From contig VXIS01000066.1 of assembly GCA_008704415.1 (NCBI GenBank), positions 62,001 to 126,000 on the forward strand: a stretch of 64,000 nt of DNA. Reading direction: 5' to 3'. Positions within the stretch are counted from its first letter, which is position 1. Each line of letters opens with the position of its first letter. Shown piece after piece: positions 49,828-59,659 of this stretch. Made by a program: the position numbers and the translations under genes. The stretch is from Sphaerosporella brunnea. Lineage: Eukaryota; Ascomycota; Pezizomycetes; Pezizales; Pyronemataceae. The notes under the pieces are model-generated. The model worked only from the letters and a program-made list of their open reading frames with translations, was not told where the DNA came from and did no database searches.

Positions 49828-51144
49828 GAAGGGTATGGACGGTAAAGGGGGGGGGGGGGGGGTGGAATTGTGCAGCATACTGAAATCTAATGGCTGCGAA
49901 ATCTACAAGTCGAACGGGAGGCACGGTAGAGCGCAGTATACCACTGTTCCTCTGCGTTGCAGCGGATCTGGGTCGGATCAAGGTATCACGCATCTTCTCC
50001 AACTCCCAGTGTTCTCTTCCCCCAAGAAGCGACCGGATTCGATGGGTGAGATGATGTGATAGGATTGGTGTGGTTACTGTAGACTCTCAGTGTCGCTTAG
50101 TGGATTTGAACGACAGTCGTTGGTTGGGATATATAATCATCGTGCAGAGAATCCTCACAGGGCAGCGATCGAAATTCCGTAGTGGGGATTAGAGGATGCT
50201 TTTACGCTTCAAGGGTTAGTAATTTGTTGTTGCGGGCTGTGGGGTGAGGTCAAATTGGTGGAGGTCGTGCATTATAAATCTTCGGTTGAGTGCCAATTGG
50301 GCCCGAACATACAAACCACAACTCTTACGAACCTGTTCAAACCGACGTGGCGAGTCACAGCGTCGTGATGGGGTAGGTATGCAGAGGGTCAAGAGGACGC
50401 CAGGTGTGGATGTGTGATGATCGTTATCCCCACGTTGGCTTTCTCCCATCGACTTTGAGATCCTCGCGAGTGGTGCGATATCGCTGGTGCCGAGACCACC
50501 GGGACGATATCGCCGAGGCAGATATCAGGACGGAGACCCCCGAGGCCCACAGCTCTGAATGAGTAAATGCTGGACCGCACTGTTAAGGGTTGCGATCCGG
50601 GGGTGTAGTTCTCGGACGTGAGTGATATATAAGTATGGCGAGGCGCTGAACAGGCGTTATTACCAGGAAGCGACCGGGCCACATCTGAGAGCAGAAACTG
50701 GGTAGATACTTGGCATCATGTCACGGCCGCAGGCCGCCGGGACTTGTAGTTACATATAATGGTTAGACATAAAACTCAAGTCGGGAGCAAAGTCGAGTGA
50801 CATCCAATGTTTCAGTGAATCATCAGGCCTCGCTGCCATGGTTTTGAGTTTTTCAACAAACTGTATCTCTGCGATGAGTGAGCCTCCGGTCTTGGTTTCG
50901 TCACATCTCCAAGTCACTTTTTTATGCTGAGTCTACTGCCTCTGTTTTGGGGCTTGAGGGAAGGCGAGACAGCAGCCGGGTGCACGACTCGACGATGAGA
51001 CTATGATCATGGAGATGACTAGCGCCAGGCGGGCATCATCGCCACGGCGGGATTGGATGCCCGCTGTGCGGCGAGGGTGCGGCGAGGGTGCGGGAGCAAG
51101 GCAAATAAGCTTTTCACCGTATAATCTCATATAATGGTCATACA
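49828..51144. other. Intergenic after RET3
   Basis: Poly-G at 49,848-49,862 lies about 20 bases past the RET3 stop. No gene or clear repeat is seen in the rest. Confidence 0.55.
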
Positions 51145-52140
51145 ATGGTTGGCAGCGAAATAATTGTTTTGTTCACTAACTTTCGGTGGGTTTTTGCGAA
51201 TGTGTACGGATATGTTGTTGGGCAGTATACGATCCCAAGCCACAAATTCAGCCGCTCAACCGGAAACACTCTTCGGCGGGCAATGCTAGACTTGCTGGGC
51301 CGCCACGACGGTGAGGGTGTTCTGTTGACAATGGCCATGCCACGGGGGATAGCTTGCAATTCTTGTGGAGGTGAGTGCTGAATTGGATTTTGTGTTGATT
51401 TTCTCCGCTGACTTCGCAATGACAATTCAAGTTAGTGGAACTGGATTGTCTTCTGTACAGGCTGACTGGATGAAGACACGGCAAATTGTTGATGATGCCA
51501 TCGGAGATGTCTCAGTCATCCTTGATTGCTGCTACGCTGCCGTAGCTGCCCCGAACTCACACATTGAACTGCCCGCGAGAGCCAGGCCTCCGCTCATCCC
51601 CGATACAATCTAACTTGGGCACTGGCAAAGATGCTGGAGAACACAGGGGGGGCGCCCCACCACTGTTGCCCAGCTCCATGCCATGGTGGTCAGAAAGGCA
51701 CATGAAGACCAGCTTCCAACAACACCAGTTCACGCAGAGCTTGGCCCTAAAGGCAGCCTTGTCCTCACGCGGCTCGGAGGCCTGATTGGGGTAGGTGGCT
51801 TAACTTTGCCGGACCAAGCGGGGTGCTTGTCACTGCCAACCTCGAGAACGTCATGATACCCCCAGAACTGGGGCAGTTGAACAAGTTCCTGACCTCCTCC
51901 CTTCCGAGCAATATCAAGGACTTGCATGTTGAGATACGTGCGGCGGGTTTTTAAGAGTCCAATTTTTTCGTCATCCAGTTCTCTCTTCCGCTAAAGGTCT
52001 TCTCGTACCTCGAGAAAATAGGGCCATATCACTTCACGGCATTTGTTCGTTCGTTGAACCTTTTCTGCGCTACCACAACACACCGGAAAAGAGAACATTC
52101 AACCAGAGTCATCCCGGAGGCGTTAAAATATTACAGTGAA
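51145..52140 (+). pseudogene. Fungal caspase-like (C14/p20) protein, broken
   Basis: Collinear pieces lie in changing frames: VYGYVVGQYTIP and LLGRHDGEGVLLTMAM (51,200-51,340), GECxxSAEL and VSVILDCCYAA (about 51,360-51,540), VAQLHAMVVRKAHEDQLPTT (about 51,670-51,735), VLVTANLENVMIPPELGQL (about 51,828-51,885), and a C-terminal stretch with KVFSYLEKIGPYHFTAFV (about 51,995-52,050). The order matches fungal proteins with a caspase fold followed by a conserved beta-rich tail. The cysteine of DCCYA survives, but the catalytic His segment (normally YxGHG after the LLI strand) is gone and the frame shifts at least twice after 51,600. In fungi such genes belong to cell-death or effector repertoires; the exact role is unknown. 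Confidence 0.75.
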
Positions 52141-53123
52141 TGATTGATGAGGGCAGCGGATACAATGTAATTTGACTCGAGGCTTTATGTCCCAAAATAC
52201 TAGATTGGGTGCTATATATTTTTTTTGCATTCAGCATCTGTGATTGAATGCCACGTTGAACATAGTGCCATCAAACCTCTTGGGCATGATCGCCGCCACT
52301 TGAGTGTCACCACCACGATCACCGATCACCATCACGCCTGACGTGTCATCGCGTGTCACAGAAACCTCGCACAGGCAAATCAGGACCACATTTTTGTGCT
52401 CGCAAAAGTAACTCGGAGATCCCGTCATCGTAGCAGTGCACCCAGTCGAGATACGATGGATTGAAATTCAATCCTCCTTGGGTCTTCAACAAAAATTTTC
52501 AGGCATAATGACCCGTGATGGTCCCAGGATATTTCTTGAAAGGCCATTCTACACACAGCGTTCTTGCCGCGTTCACGTGACTGCTTCATGATCACGAATT
52601 CAGCAGTTGTTACTAGTAGTTAGCATTGAAACTTCAATTCGAATGGAGAGATGCACCAAGACCTAAGGCGAATCGGCGTTGCTACGGAGTCTGGGTACTC
52701 AGCATAGCATATAGTTACAGACAGAGGATCTAAAACAGAAGTCCGACTTTCGACGGGCTCATAGCTTTCCTCGATTATTTACTGTGTATAGGAGGTTCCT
52801 TTGTTGTCAGATGGATATAGATATAATACAGCGGACGCTTTTTTCTTTTTGCTAGGACACGACAGGTCCAACCCGCTGCAACTCTCTTTTTGTGCGGACA
52901 GCGTGCTTTTCGCATCTTCCCGCCAAAAAGGTAACCAAACCAACACATAGATATTCCAGACAGAGCACCCAACTAACTACTAAGTAACTACATCAACAAG
53001 GAGACAAAGCCTCAGACCAACTACACATCACCGCGGCATGCGTTAGAACTTAGAACCCTTCCGTTCCAGGGAGGAGGCAGTGGGAAATGGGGATAAAGCT
53101 CTCTGTAAGTGAAAAAATAACAG
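52141..53123. other. Intergenic, no supported gene
   Basis: Unassigned DNA between the caspase-like relic and the first tRNA-Thr. A minus-strand 65-codon frame at 52,231-52,428 has no family signal. Confidence 0.5.
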
Positions 53124-53196
53124 GCTCCGGTGGCCAAGTTGGTAAGGCGCCACACTAGTAATGTGGAGATCCTCGGTTCAACTCCGAGTCGGAGCA
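53124..53196 (+). tRNA. tRNA-Thr(AGT), copy 1
   Basis: The acceptor stem GCTCCGG pairs with TCGGAGC. The anticodon stem CCACA/TGTGG encloses CTAGTAA, so the anticodon is AGT (threonine, read as IGU). The T arm is CTCGG/TTCAACT/CCGAG. There is no intron. A T-run (TTTTTTTT) follows about eight bases downstream. The sequence is identical to the copy at 58,217. Confidence 0.96.
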
Positions 53197-53331
53197 ATAA
53201 AGGTTTTTTTTGGGCAGTTTGGAGAACATATAAACAAGTGCGCTTCTATTTCGGCGAAAAACTACGAGAGGAAAGTAGAGGTCGTCGATTTCATACGTGT
53301 CCGGCAAGCTTCTGATGGTATGGTAAAGTTA

Positions 53332-53477
53332 CACTCTATCTAGAGTACCGCATAAACTCGCGAACAAGAGAACTGGGGCTAAGTCACTGCGCCATGTGGC
53401 AAAGTCACTAAGCCTACATGGCGCAGTGACTTAGCCCAGTCTCTTGTTCGCGAGTTTATGCGGTAGAGTAGAGAGTA
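53332..53477. mobile_element. Long hairpin (foldback) element
   Basis: Arms of about 60 bp (53,332-53,396 and 53,417-53,477) are near-perfect inverse copies around a 20-bp loop, with the shared core CCGCATAAACTCGCGAACAA. The innermost segment AAGTCACTGCGCCATG pairs with CATGGCGCAGTGACTT. Outer ends carry TACTCTA-type motifs. No ORF spans it. It resembles a small foldback transposon or MITE, or could give a long hairpin RNA if transcribed. Its relative lies at 48.9 kb. Confidence 0.8.
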
Positions 53478-54225
53478 CAGCGCTTGAGAGCGGTATAAAA
53501 CTTTGAGAGAGAGGACGACAGCGCCACACCTGAAGCCTGAGCTCGGCGCTTGAGAGAAGAGGACGATGCCTAAAGAGAGGAGATGATGACCTAAAGATGA
53601 ATATAAAGCACTCACATTCCGGGCCCTCTGAGACCCGGATGCCTCGCCATCCCGACCCCGAATTTCTGTCCAACTTTGAAATCCGAAACCATGCACTTAT
53701 CGGTACTGTAGATGGAAGCATGCGGAGAACACCAGACCATCTGAAGGATAAGTGTCAACTGTACAGGAACTTCCTACGGTTCATTGGACGAGAAGAAGGA
53801 CTCGAGGAAGACGATCCACGGCCCCCCCCCCCCCTCCACTCACAAATTCCATCCGCCAACTTCGCTTTTTCGCAGCTCCCTGGAGGAACTTTCCGTTTAG
53901 GCTAGCCCATTTTTGCCTTGCTGGGGAATCCTAAATGAATCGTGAGTACCGGTGCCAGTGTTGTTTGACGTCGAAGAAAAACTTCTTCATAAGCCATCAC
54001 TTAGTCTCAGACTCTCGGCGCAGCTTTATTTTTTTCAGTGTAGGTTTGGGCTTGGCTCTGTATTGCTTCCAGAAAGGATAATAAACGTATGGTGTAGTAA
54101 CGTTAGTAACGCCGGTATAATACTTATCGGCCCCTAAGAGGAAGTGAGTGATAATCTTGTGTGAGAGAGATAAGTGGGTATGATGAGTATTCTATTATTC
54201 CATCGAGTGAGCTAGCCAGGCCTAA
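53478..54225. other. Intergenic beside the foldback element
   Basis: Unassigned. The 102-codon plus-strand frame at 53,597-53,905 crosses a poly-C run and shows no family motif. Poly-C lies near 53,822-53,833. Confidence 0.45.
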
Positions 54226-55898
54226 TTAGCCACACGGGATCTCATCACCCCTCTCCACAGTATCCGCGGCGCCACTCACGCCTCCATCCAGGATAACGTC
54301 TTCATTATCGGCAAAATCATCCTGGACCCGTCTCCACTTCGAAGCAGCGGCAGGGCTATACCCACCGATGCTACCCAGCGCATTGGTCTCCTTCCCCTTC
54401 TTTTTCCTCAGTTCATAAACCGGTTTAATGAGGCCCTTCAACAATGGGTTTTTAGAGTAAGTGCCTTCTTTGACGGTAACCTCTTTCTCCTTGCCTTTGC
54501 CTCCTCTTGCAATGCTGTCGTCGTACTCGACTTGGGCCTCTGGTTCATCATCCGAAAACTCCGGTGGTGCTTCCTCTTGCATCTGCCGGACTACTTTCCG
54601 CCCCTTGAGGTCGATGGCGACGACTACTTTCCGCTTCTCGTACGCCTCCTTGGCGTGCCAGTCCATCATGCGCATCTGCTGCTGCTGGCGCTTGAGCTGC
54701 AGCGCGCGCTCGGCGGGGGTGGTCCACTGGTTCAAGCCGGAGCTTAACGGGGTCTCGAAGTCGGCGGCCTGGTCTATGATCCTAGTTCTCTGAGCGCCGG
54801 TAGCCTGGAAACCCAGCAGGCGATCTCGATGTTCCTGTGCTTTCCGAAAGCTCTCCTCATCACCCGCAGTAGCAAAAGGTCGCGGTGTCTTTGCTACCTC
54901 CGCACGCTTGTTCTGTTGCGCGTTGATGGCCATCTTTTCGTTTCCTGCGGCCTCGCGGAGAGAGCGCACCATTTCCTGGATTTCCTCGGTGCTGATCAGG
55001 GCTGTGCCGCAGAAGGTACATGGCCCCAGCCCTTCTTTCAGACAAATGATTTTGCCGCAGTTGAGGCAGTTGGGTGTTGCTTGCAGGACTTCATGCGTGA
55101 GGCCTTGACATGAGCAGAGGCGGCGGGCGGTGTTGAGGGTGGGGTTAGTGGAGATTTCGAGGGCCCGTAGGGCGGATTCAAGGTCTGTGAGCTCTTGTGA
55201 GGCGCCGCGCATGGCTGTTCCGCCAGTGGTCGTGTACACGTATTTCTCCTGCTTTTGTGGTGGTTGTTTCTTGGGGGCGACGAGGTCGGAGGTGAGTTTT
55301 CCCTGCTGCGTAGAGGGAGCGGGCTTGGAGATTGCGGCGTAGGAAGCTGTGGAGACGAGGTTTGTGGACGAAGAGTAGGGGGAAGCCTTCGGGGTGGGTT
55401 TTTGGCTGGAAGGTTTCGGGGTGGATTTTCGTGACTTCCCAGAGTAGAAGTCGTCCTCCAGATCGGCGTCTTTCTTGATGTACACGCCCTGCTGATTGGC
55501 GAACAGTGTGGACTGTCCATCGTTTGCCTTCCGCTCTTCTTGTGCGTATCTGTTCAGCGGGGGTTTGCCTTTTTTGTTGGACTTTTTGGAGCGAGGGTGC
55601 GTGGTATTTGACGCAGGAGCTGCCGCGGGCTTTGGCTGAAACAGACGCGAGTTGAAGTCGGAGATGAAGGAGAGAGCTTGCGCAGAATCGCCGAGGAGGT
55701 TCTGAAAAGTCAGCTGCTGCTGCTGTTTCTTGGGGAGAAGCCGGGGGATAGTACTTTGAAGTGGGTGGCCACCTCCTCCGCCGAGGGAAGACTGGCGGCG
55801 TACGAGATTGCTTCAAGCAGGTCTTCGTCGGGGAGGTAATCCAGGATTGGCTTCAACTGCGGAAGGGCCCAGGACTGGATGGGCGTAGGGTTCGCCAT
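54226..55898 (-). CDS. TRIP4/ASC-1-type zinc-finger protein (RQT/ASCC subunit Rqt4)
   Basis: Exons 55,898-55,755 and 55,701-54,226 give 539 residues. The signature zinc finger at residues about 244-279 (CSCQGLTHEVL, then CLNC, CLKEGLGPC, CGTAL) supplies two Cys, one His and five Cys, the C2HC5 pattern of the TRIP4 family. N-terminal helices precede a long charged, Ser/Pro/Lys-rich linker. The C-terminal part holds EEMVRSLREAA-like helices and a basic, Arg/Lys-rich tail. In yeast and humans the family acts in the complex that splits collided ribosomes in quality control; in animals it was first described as a nuclear receptor coactivator. The 53-nt intron (GTACTA...TTTTCAG) falls just after HFK. 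The gene diverges from the cyclophilin gene across 247 bp. Confidence 0.88.
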
Positions 55899-56041
55899 TA
55901 TGCTTGCCGTGCTTCTGCTGTGGACGTTCAGTGATTGCTCTTTGACGGCGGCGGTGGTGGTGGGGCTGCGAGTTTAAAAGCAAACTATGACGCAGGATGA
56001 GTGGTGGTGGTGTTGCGGCTCATCTGAACGCGTCTCCCCCT

Positions 56042-56138
56042 ACTACCACCACCTTCACCACCTTCACCACCTTCACCACCACCACCACCACCACCACCAC
56101 CACCACCACCACCACCACCACCACCTTCACCACCACCG
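56042..56138. promoter_or_regulatory. (CAC)n tract in a 247-bp bidirectional promoter
   Basis: Starting at 56,042 the plus strand is almost entirely CAC/TTCAC repeats up to eight bases before the cyclophilin start codon. It lies between two divergent genes (55,898 and 56,146) and so in a shared promoter or 5' UTR. It is unstable-looking and likely length-polymorphic. Confidence 0.8.
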
Positions 56139-56145
56139 ACTGACA

Positions 56146-56711
56146 ATGCCGCCGACGCTTGTTACTCTGGACACCTCCATGGGCAGCATCACACTGGAGC
56201 TGTACACAGACCATGCACCGCGCACCTGCAAAAACTTCCTAACTCTGGCCCAGCGCGGCTACTACAACGGCTGTCTCTTCCACCGCATCATCCCGGATTT
56301 CATGATCCAGGGCGGCGATCCCACTGGCACAGGACGCGGTGGCTCTTCGATCTATGGTGGCAAGTTTGATGACGAGATACATCCGTCTCTGAAGCACACT
56401 GGCGCGGGGGTTTTGAGCATGGCCAACAGCGGTCCAAACACAAATGGGAGTCAATTGTGCGTGTCCCCAGCCACAAAGTATTTGAGTAGGAGAGTGGACT
56501 GATCGCTTGAGTGTTTGATGATAGTTTCATCACTCTGGCCCCCACGCCGTGGCTTGACAAGAAACATACTATCTTTGGGCGCGTTCACAGCGGAATGAGG
56601 GTCGTGCAACGCATGGGACTGGTCAAGACGGACAGAAACGACAAGCCGGTGGATGATGTGAAGATCATTAAGGCGCGAGTGGATGAAGAAGGAGCGGGGG
56701 AGCAGGCGTAA
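56146..56711 (+). CDS. Cyclophilin, PPIL1 type
   Basis: Exons 56,146-56,456 and 56,525-56,711 give 165 residues (human PPIL1 has 166). Active-site and fold motifs are [38 protein letters not shown] (split by the 68-nt intron) and [14 protein letters not shown]. It is a single-domain peptidyl-prolyl cis-trans isomerase; in animals PPIL1 joins the activated spliceosome. [15 protein letters not shown] is taken as the start because it fits the family. An in-frame ATG at 55,987 would add 53 residues including a long His run coded by the CAC repeat. Confidence 0.93.
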
Positions 56712-56788
56712 TGCTTGTTGCTGCATGGTAGTTGTACATAGCGACAAAAAAATCAAATCGATGATGTCTCAAGAACGCCGGCAATTCC

Positions 56789-57122
56789 TTACTGCTGTTG
56801 TTGTTGCTGCTGTGCCTTCTGTCTCAGTGCTCTAATCTTCCCTTCGAGCCCCTCCTTCTGGTTCTCCAGGCTGGCGCGGTATCCCTTCAACCTACACGCC
56901 CACCCATCAGCAGCCGCTTACCCCCGAGGCGCCGACGCAAACTCGAACTCACCGGTCAATCCGGTCCTCGACACTCTCGGTCTTCACCTTCCGCACCTCC
57001 GCCGTCTTTTCCTGTTCCGTCTTGAGCAGGGCACCCGTGAACGCGCCCACGGCGATAATGACGACGGCGGAGACCGACACGACTGCGCCGCGGCGCTTGA
57101 GGAGTTGTAGCGAGGCGGACAT
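56789..57122 (-). CDS. Small single-span membrane protein, unknown
   Basis: Exons 57,122-56,953 and 56,891-56,789 (intron GTGAGT...GTGTAG, 61 nt) give 90 residues. After MSASLQLLKRRG comes one hydrophobic span (VVSVSAVVIIAVGAFTGALL), then a charged helical region predicted to coil (TEQEKTAEVRKVKTESVEDR, LKGYRASLENQKEGLEGKIR) and a glutamine tail. The basic N-terminus plus one span suggests a mitochondrial or ER membrane anchor. I do not recognise the family. Support comes from clean splicing that keeps one frame and the tidy topology. Confidence 0.6.
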
Positions 57123-57291
57123 TTCGGCGCTGGTGGTCGGGGATGTCGGTGTTTTCGGTGGTGGTCGTGATTTGAGGCGCTTGCAGGGTTTGGTGGGAGA
57201 TGACGTTCTAGATTCAATACCCTCTATCAATGATTATTGATCAATATAAAAACCTCCTGAAGTCACCGTTCCTCTTAACCGACAAACAACG

Positions 57292-58097
57292 ATGCCGACT
57301 CCCCGCGTGTTCATAGTCCGCCATGGGAACTTTGCCCATGCTATATGAAGCTTGAGCTTGTGTACACACTGCACAGGCGAAACCGAATGGCCTCTCTCTC
57401 CGGAAAACACACCTCGCACACAGACCTGCCGCTGACCGCGCACGGCGAGTCGCGTGTAATCTCCACCGGCCGGGCCCTGATCGGCGAAAACTGACTAGTC
57501 GCGCCCTCACATCTACGTCTCACCTCACCTATGCAGCGGGCACAGCAGAAGTTGCAGCTGCTACACTCGCACATTCCACCGTCGTGCACGGCAGCAACCA
57601 CAGCCACCGATCTTCTGAAAGAGTGGGACTACGGCGATTACGAATGGCTGCGGAGCTCCGAGAGCTGGAAACAGGTGCCCGGCGGAAAGTGGGATATCTG
57701 GACTGATGGATGTCTCGGTGGTGAAAGCCCGCAGCAGGTAGAGGCTCGATGTGGTAGGCTTATTGAGGAGATCAAAGAGAGGTGGCATAGGCATGGGCTT
57801 GAGGGAAAGGGGAAAGGGGATGTAATTTGTGCCGCTCATGGTCACTTGTTGAGGGCGTTTGCGACCAGGTGGATCGGGAGACGACTGTCGGAGGGCGTGC
57901 CGCTGGTTCTTGAGGCGGGAGGCGTGGGCACCCTGAGTTATGGACATGGAAATATTGGGGAGCCGGCGATTTTGCTGGGTGGGGCGTTCGTGGTGGGTGA
58001 TGAAGGTGCCATCGCCTCCACAAAACGCGGGTCCGCTTCCACACAGCGCGGCGGCCACAGCCCAGAAAGGCGAGGGTGGTGCTCATGGTGCAATTAA
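57292..58097 (+). pseudogene. SHB17-like histidine phosphatase, damaged 5' part
   Basis: The product resembles sedoheptulose-1,7-bisphosphatase Shb17 (phosphoglycerate mutase superfamily, riboneogenesis): MPTPRVFIVRHG with the catalytic RHG, later LKEWDYGDYE, GESPQQVEARCGRLI, then CAAHGHLLRAFATRW (second catalytic His) and LEAGGVGTLSYGHGNIGEPA. The frame is broken in three places. The intron after RHG ends in a good GCACAG but begins GG, with no GT at the boundary. Two extra bases follow ETEW near 57,390. A TGA interrupts at about 57,491 in LIGEN/LVAPS. From 57,496 on the frame is fully open to the stop. This is either a recent pseudogene or an assembly error cluster. All catalytic-core residues are still encoded. 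Confidence 0.72.
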
Positions 58098-58216
58098 GTG
58101 TTGTTTAGAGGTGAAGTTCATTACCCACCACTAGGTGGAGCGGAGTGGAGCGGACATCAATGCGAGTAGATGCAAGGATGCAGGATATAATAGATAAAAT
58201 TCGCAGTGGAAAACAA

Positions 58217-58289
58217 GCTCCGGTGGCCAAGTTGGTAAGGCGCCACACTAGTAATGTGGAGATCCTCGGTTCAACTCCGAGTCGGAGCA
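58217..58289 (+). tRNA. tRNA-Thr(AGT), copy 2
   Basis: The 73 bases are identical to those at 53,124-53,196, with the same anticodon AGT and no intron. TTTTTT follows seven bases after the gene. Flanks differ from copy 1, so the pair is not a recent large duplication. Confidence 0.96.
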
Positions 58290-59659
58290 GCTTCAATTTT
58301 TTATACATATTTTTGGCCCCTATCATCATCCTCTTGGGCCTGTAATTGAAAGGGCCGTTTTTTTTTTTCCTTCATATACCGTAGAAATCCTTATATACCG
58401 CGCAGTGGCGAAACTGATATACAAAGGACCCATAAAATTAACAGCGCCAAACATGTCGAGTTTGGCTTGATAGGCACCCAACTGCGAGAATGCACCAGTA
58501 CTGCACATTTCCACGAAGCCTCAGGCGACCTCCGTTGACAACGACTGGGCTTGGATCTGTTCCATGTTACCGTCTACTACGCATTCGGCAGTGTACAACG
58601 CCCTTGAGATAATGCAAGCCGAATATCCACGAAATACCCTCACCGGAGGAAGTTCCCCACCTGGCTGAGATCGAATTCAACGTGTATGATTCTGCACAAT
58701 ACTAGTAACCGGCCCTTGATACCAACGCACAATCCAGTGAAATTTCCCTAATCCTCTCTCTTCCTCTCTCCTTCACTCGGTGATACAAAATAGTGAAGTT
58801 TTGCTCCGGTATTTATTATCTTACAGACAAGTTGCGAGTTGATAGTACTGGATCAGCCGCCGGTTGTCAGATCCTAGTTTGTCCGTGAAAATTTAAACGG
58901 GCAAGAGGGTATAGGTAGTGTACGAAAGTAATGCCCATAATGCGGTGGCGGTCTCTTTCCTTTGTAGGCGAACATGCGCGCTTGATGTTACCGCCTGGCG
59001 TCAATCGTTTCGCTTTGCCTTACTCTATGCACCCCATTGAATTCACGAAACGCTTGGCGGTAACTAAGGCTTCCTGTATTCAGGGGTGCGGCAGCTGTTG
59101 GACCGGTTGACAAGCCTTACTGCGTTACTGCGCGCATGCCTTACGGATCATCACGCAACTCTAATCTATCCGCATCATGACCACCACCGACAACACCGCT
59201 GCCGGAACTATCTCTACGGGGGGGAAGAGGAATATGTAGGGTTATACAGCAAGAGTCTGGGAGGTTGAATTCAAGGCAGCATGTGCTAGCTATTCGGAGA
59301 ATTCCTAAGCCAGGATGTTGTTTCGCGGTACGATAACCGCCCAATAGTTGCGGCTACCAAGGAAAGACCTGACACAGGAAGGGGTGAGCCAAGGCATTCT
59401 ATCTACCTTATTTTTTCGGTGCTAGGTTTGCGGACAGACTACATGCTGGTCGCGAGGCGGGAGAGGGAGGTCAGAGGGGGTATATATCGTGGATATCGCC
59501 TGGGAATATTGTATCGTTCACCATCCCCCTCGCTGCTGCCGCTATTTTCCCTTAACGGAGGTGCTCTGGATAGCATCCTCTCATACTGTCGCTCCTTCTT
59601 TGTCGCGCTCACTTTATTCGTCCATTTCTAAGTCCAGATCTCCGGAGATATAATCAACA
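58290..59659. other. Intergenic, promoter of the secreted protein gene at its end
   Basis: No supported gene. Short ORFs lack family signal. The last 200 bases precede a signal-peptide gene and probably contain its promoter (CCCTCGCTGC and CT-rich patches). Confidence 0.5.
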
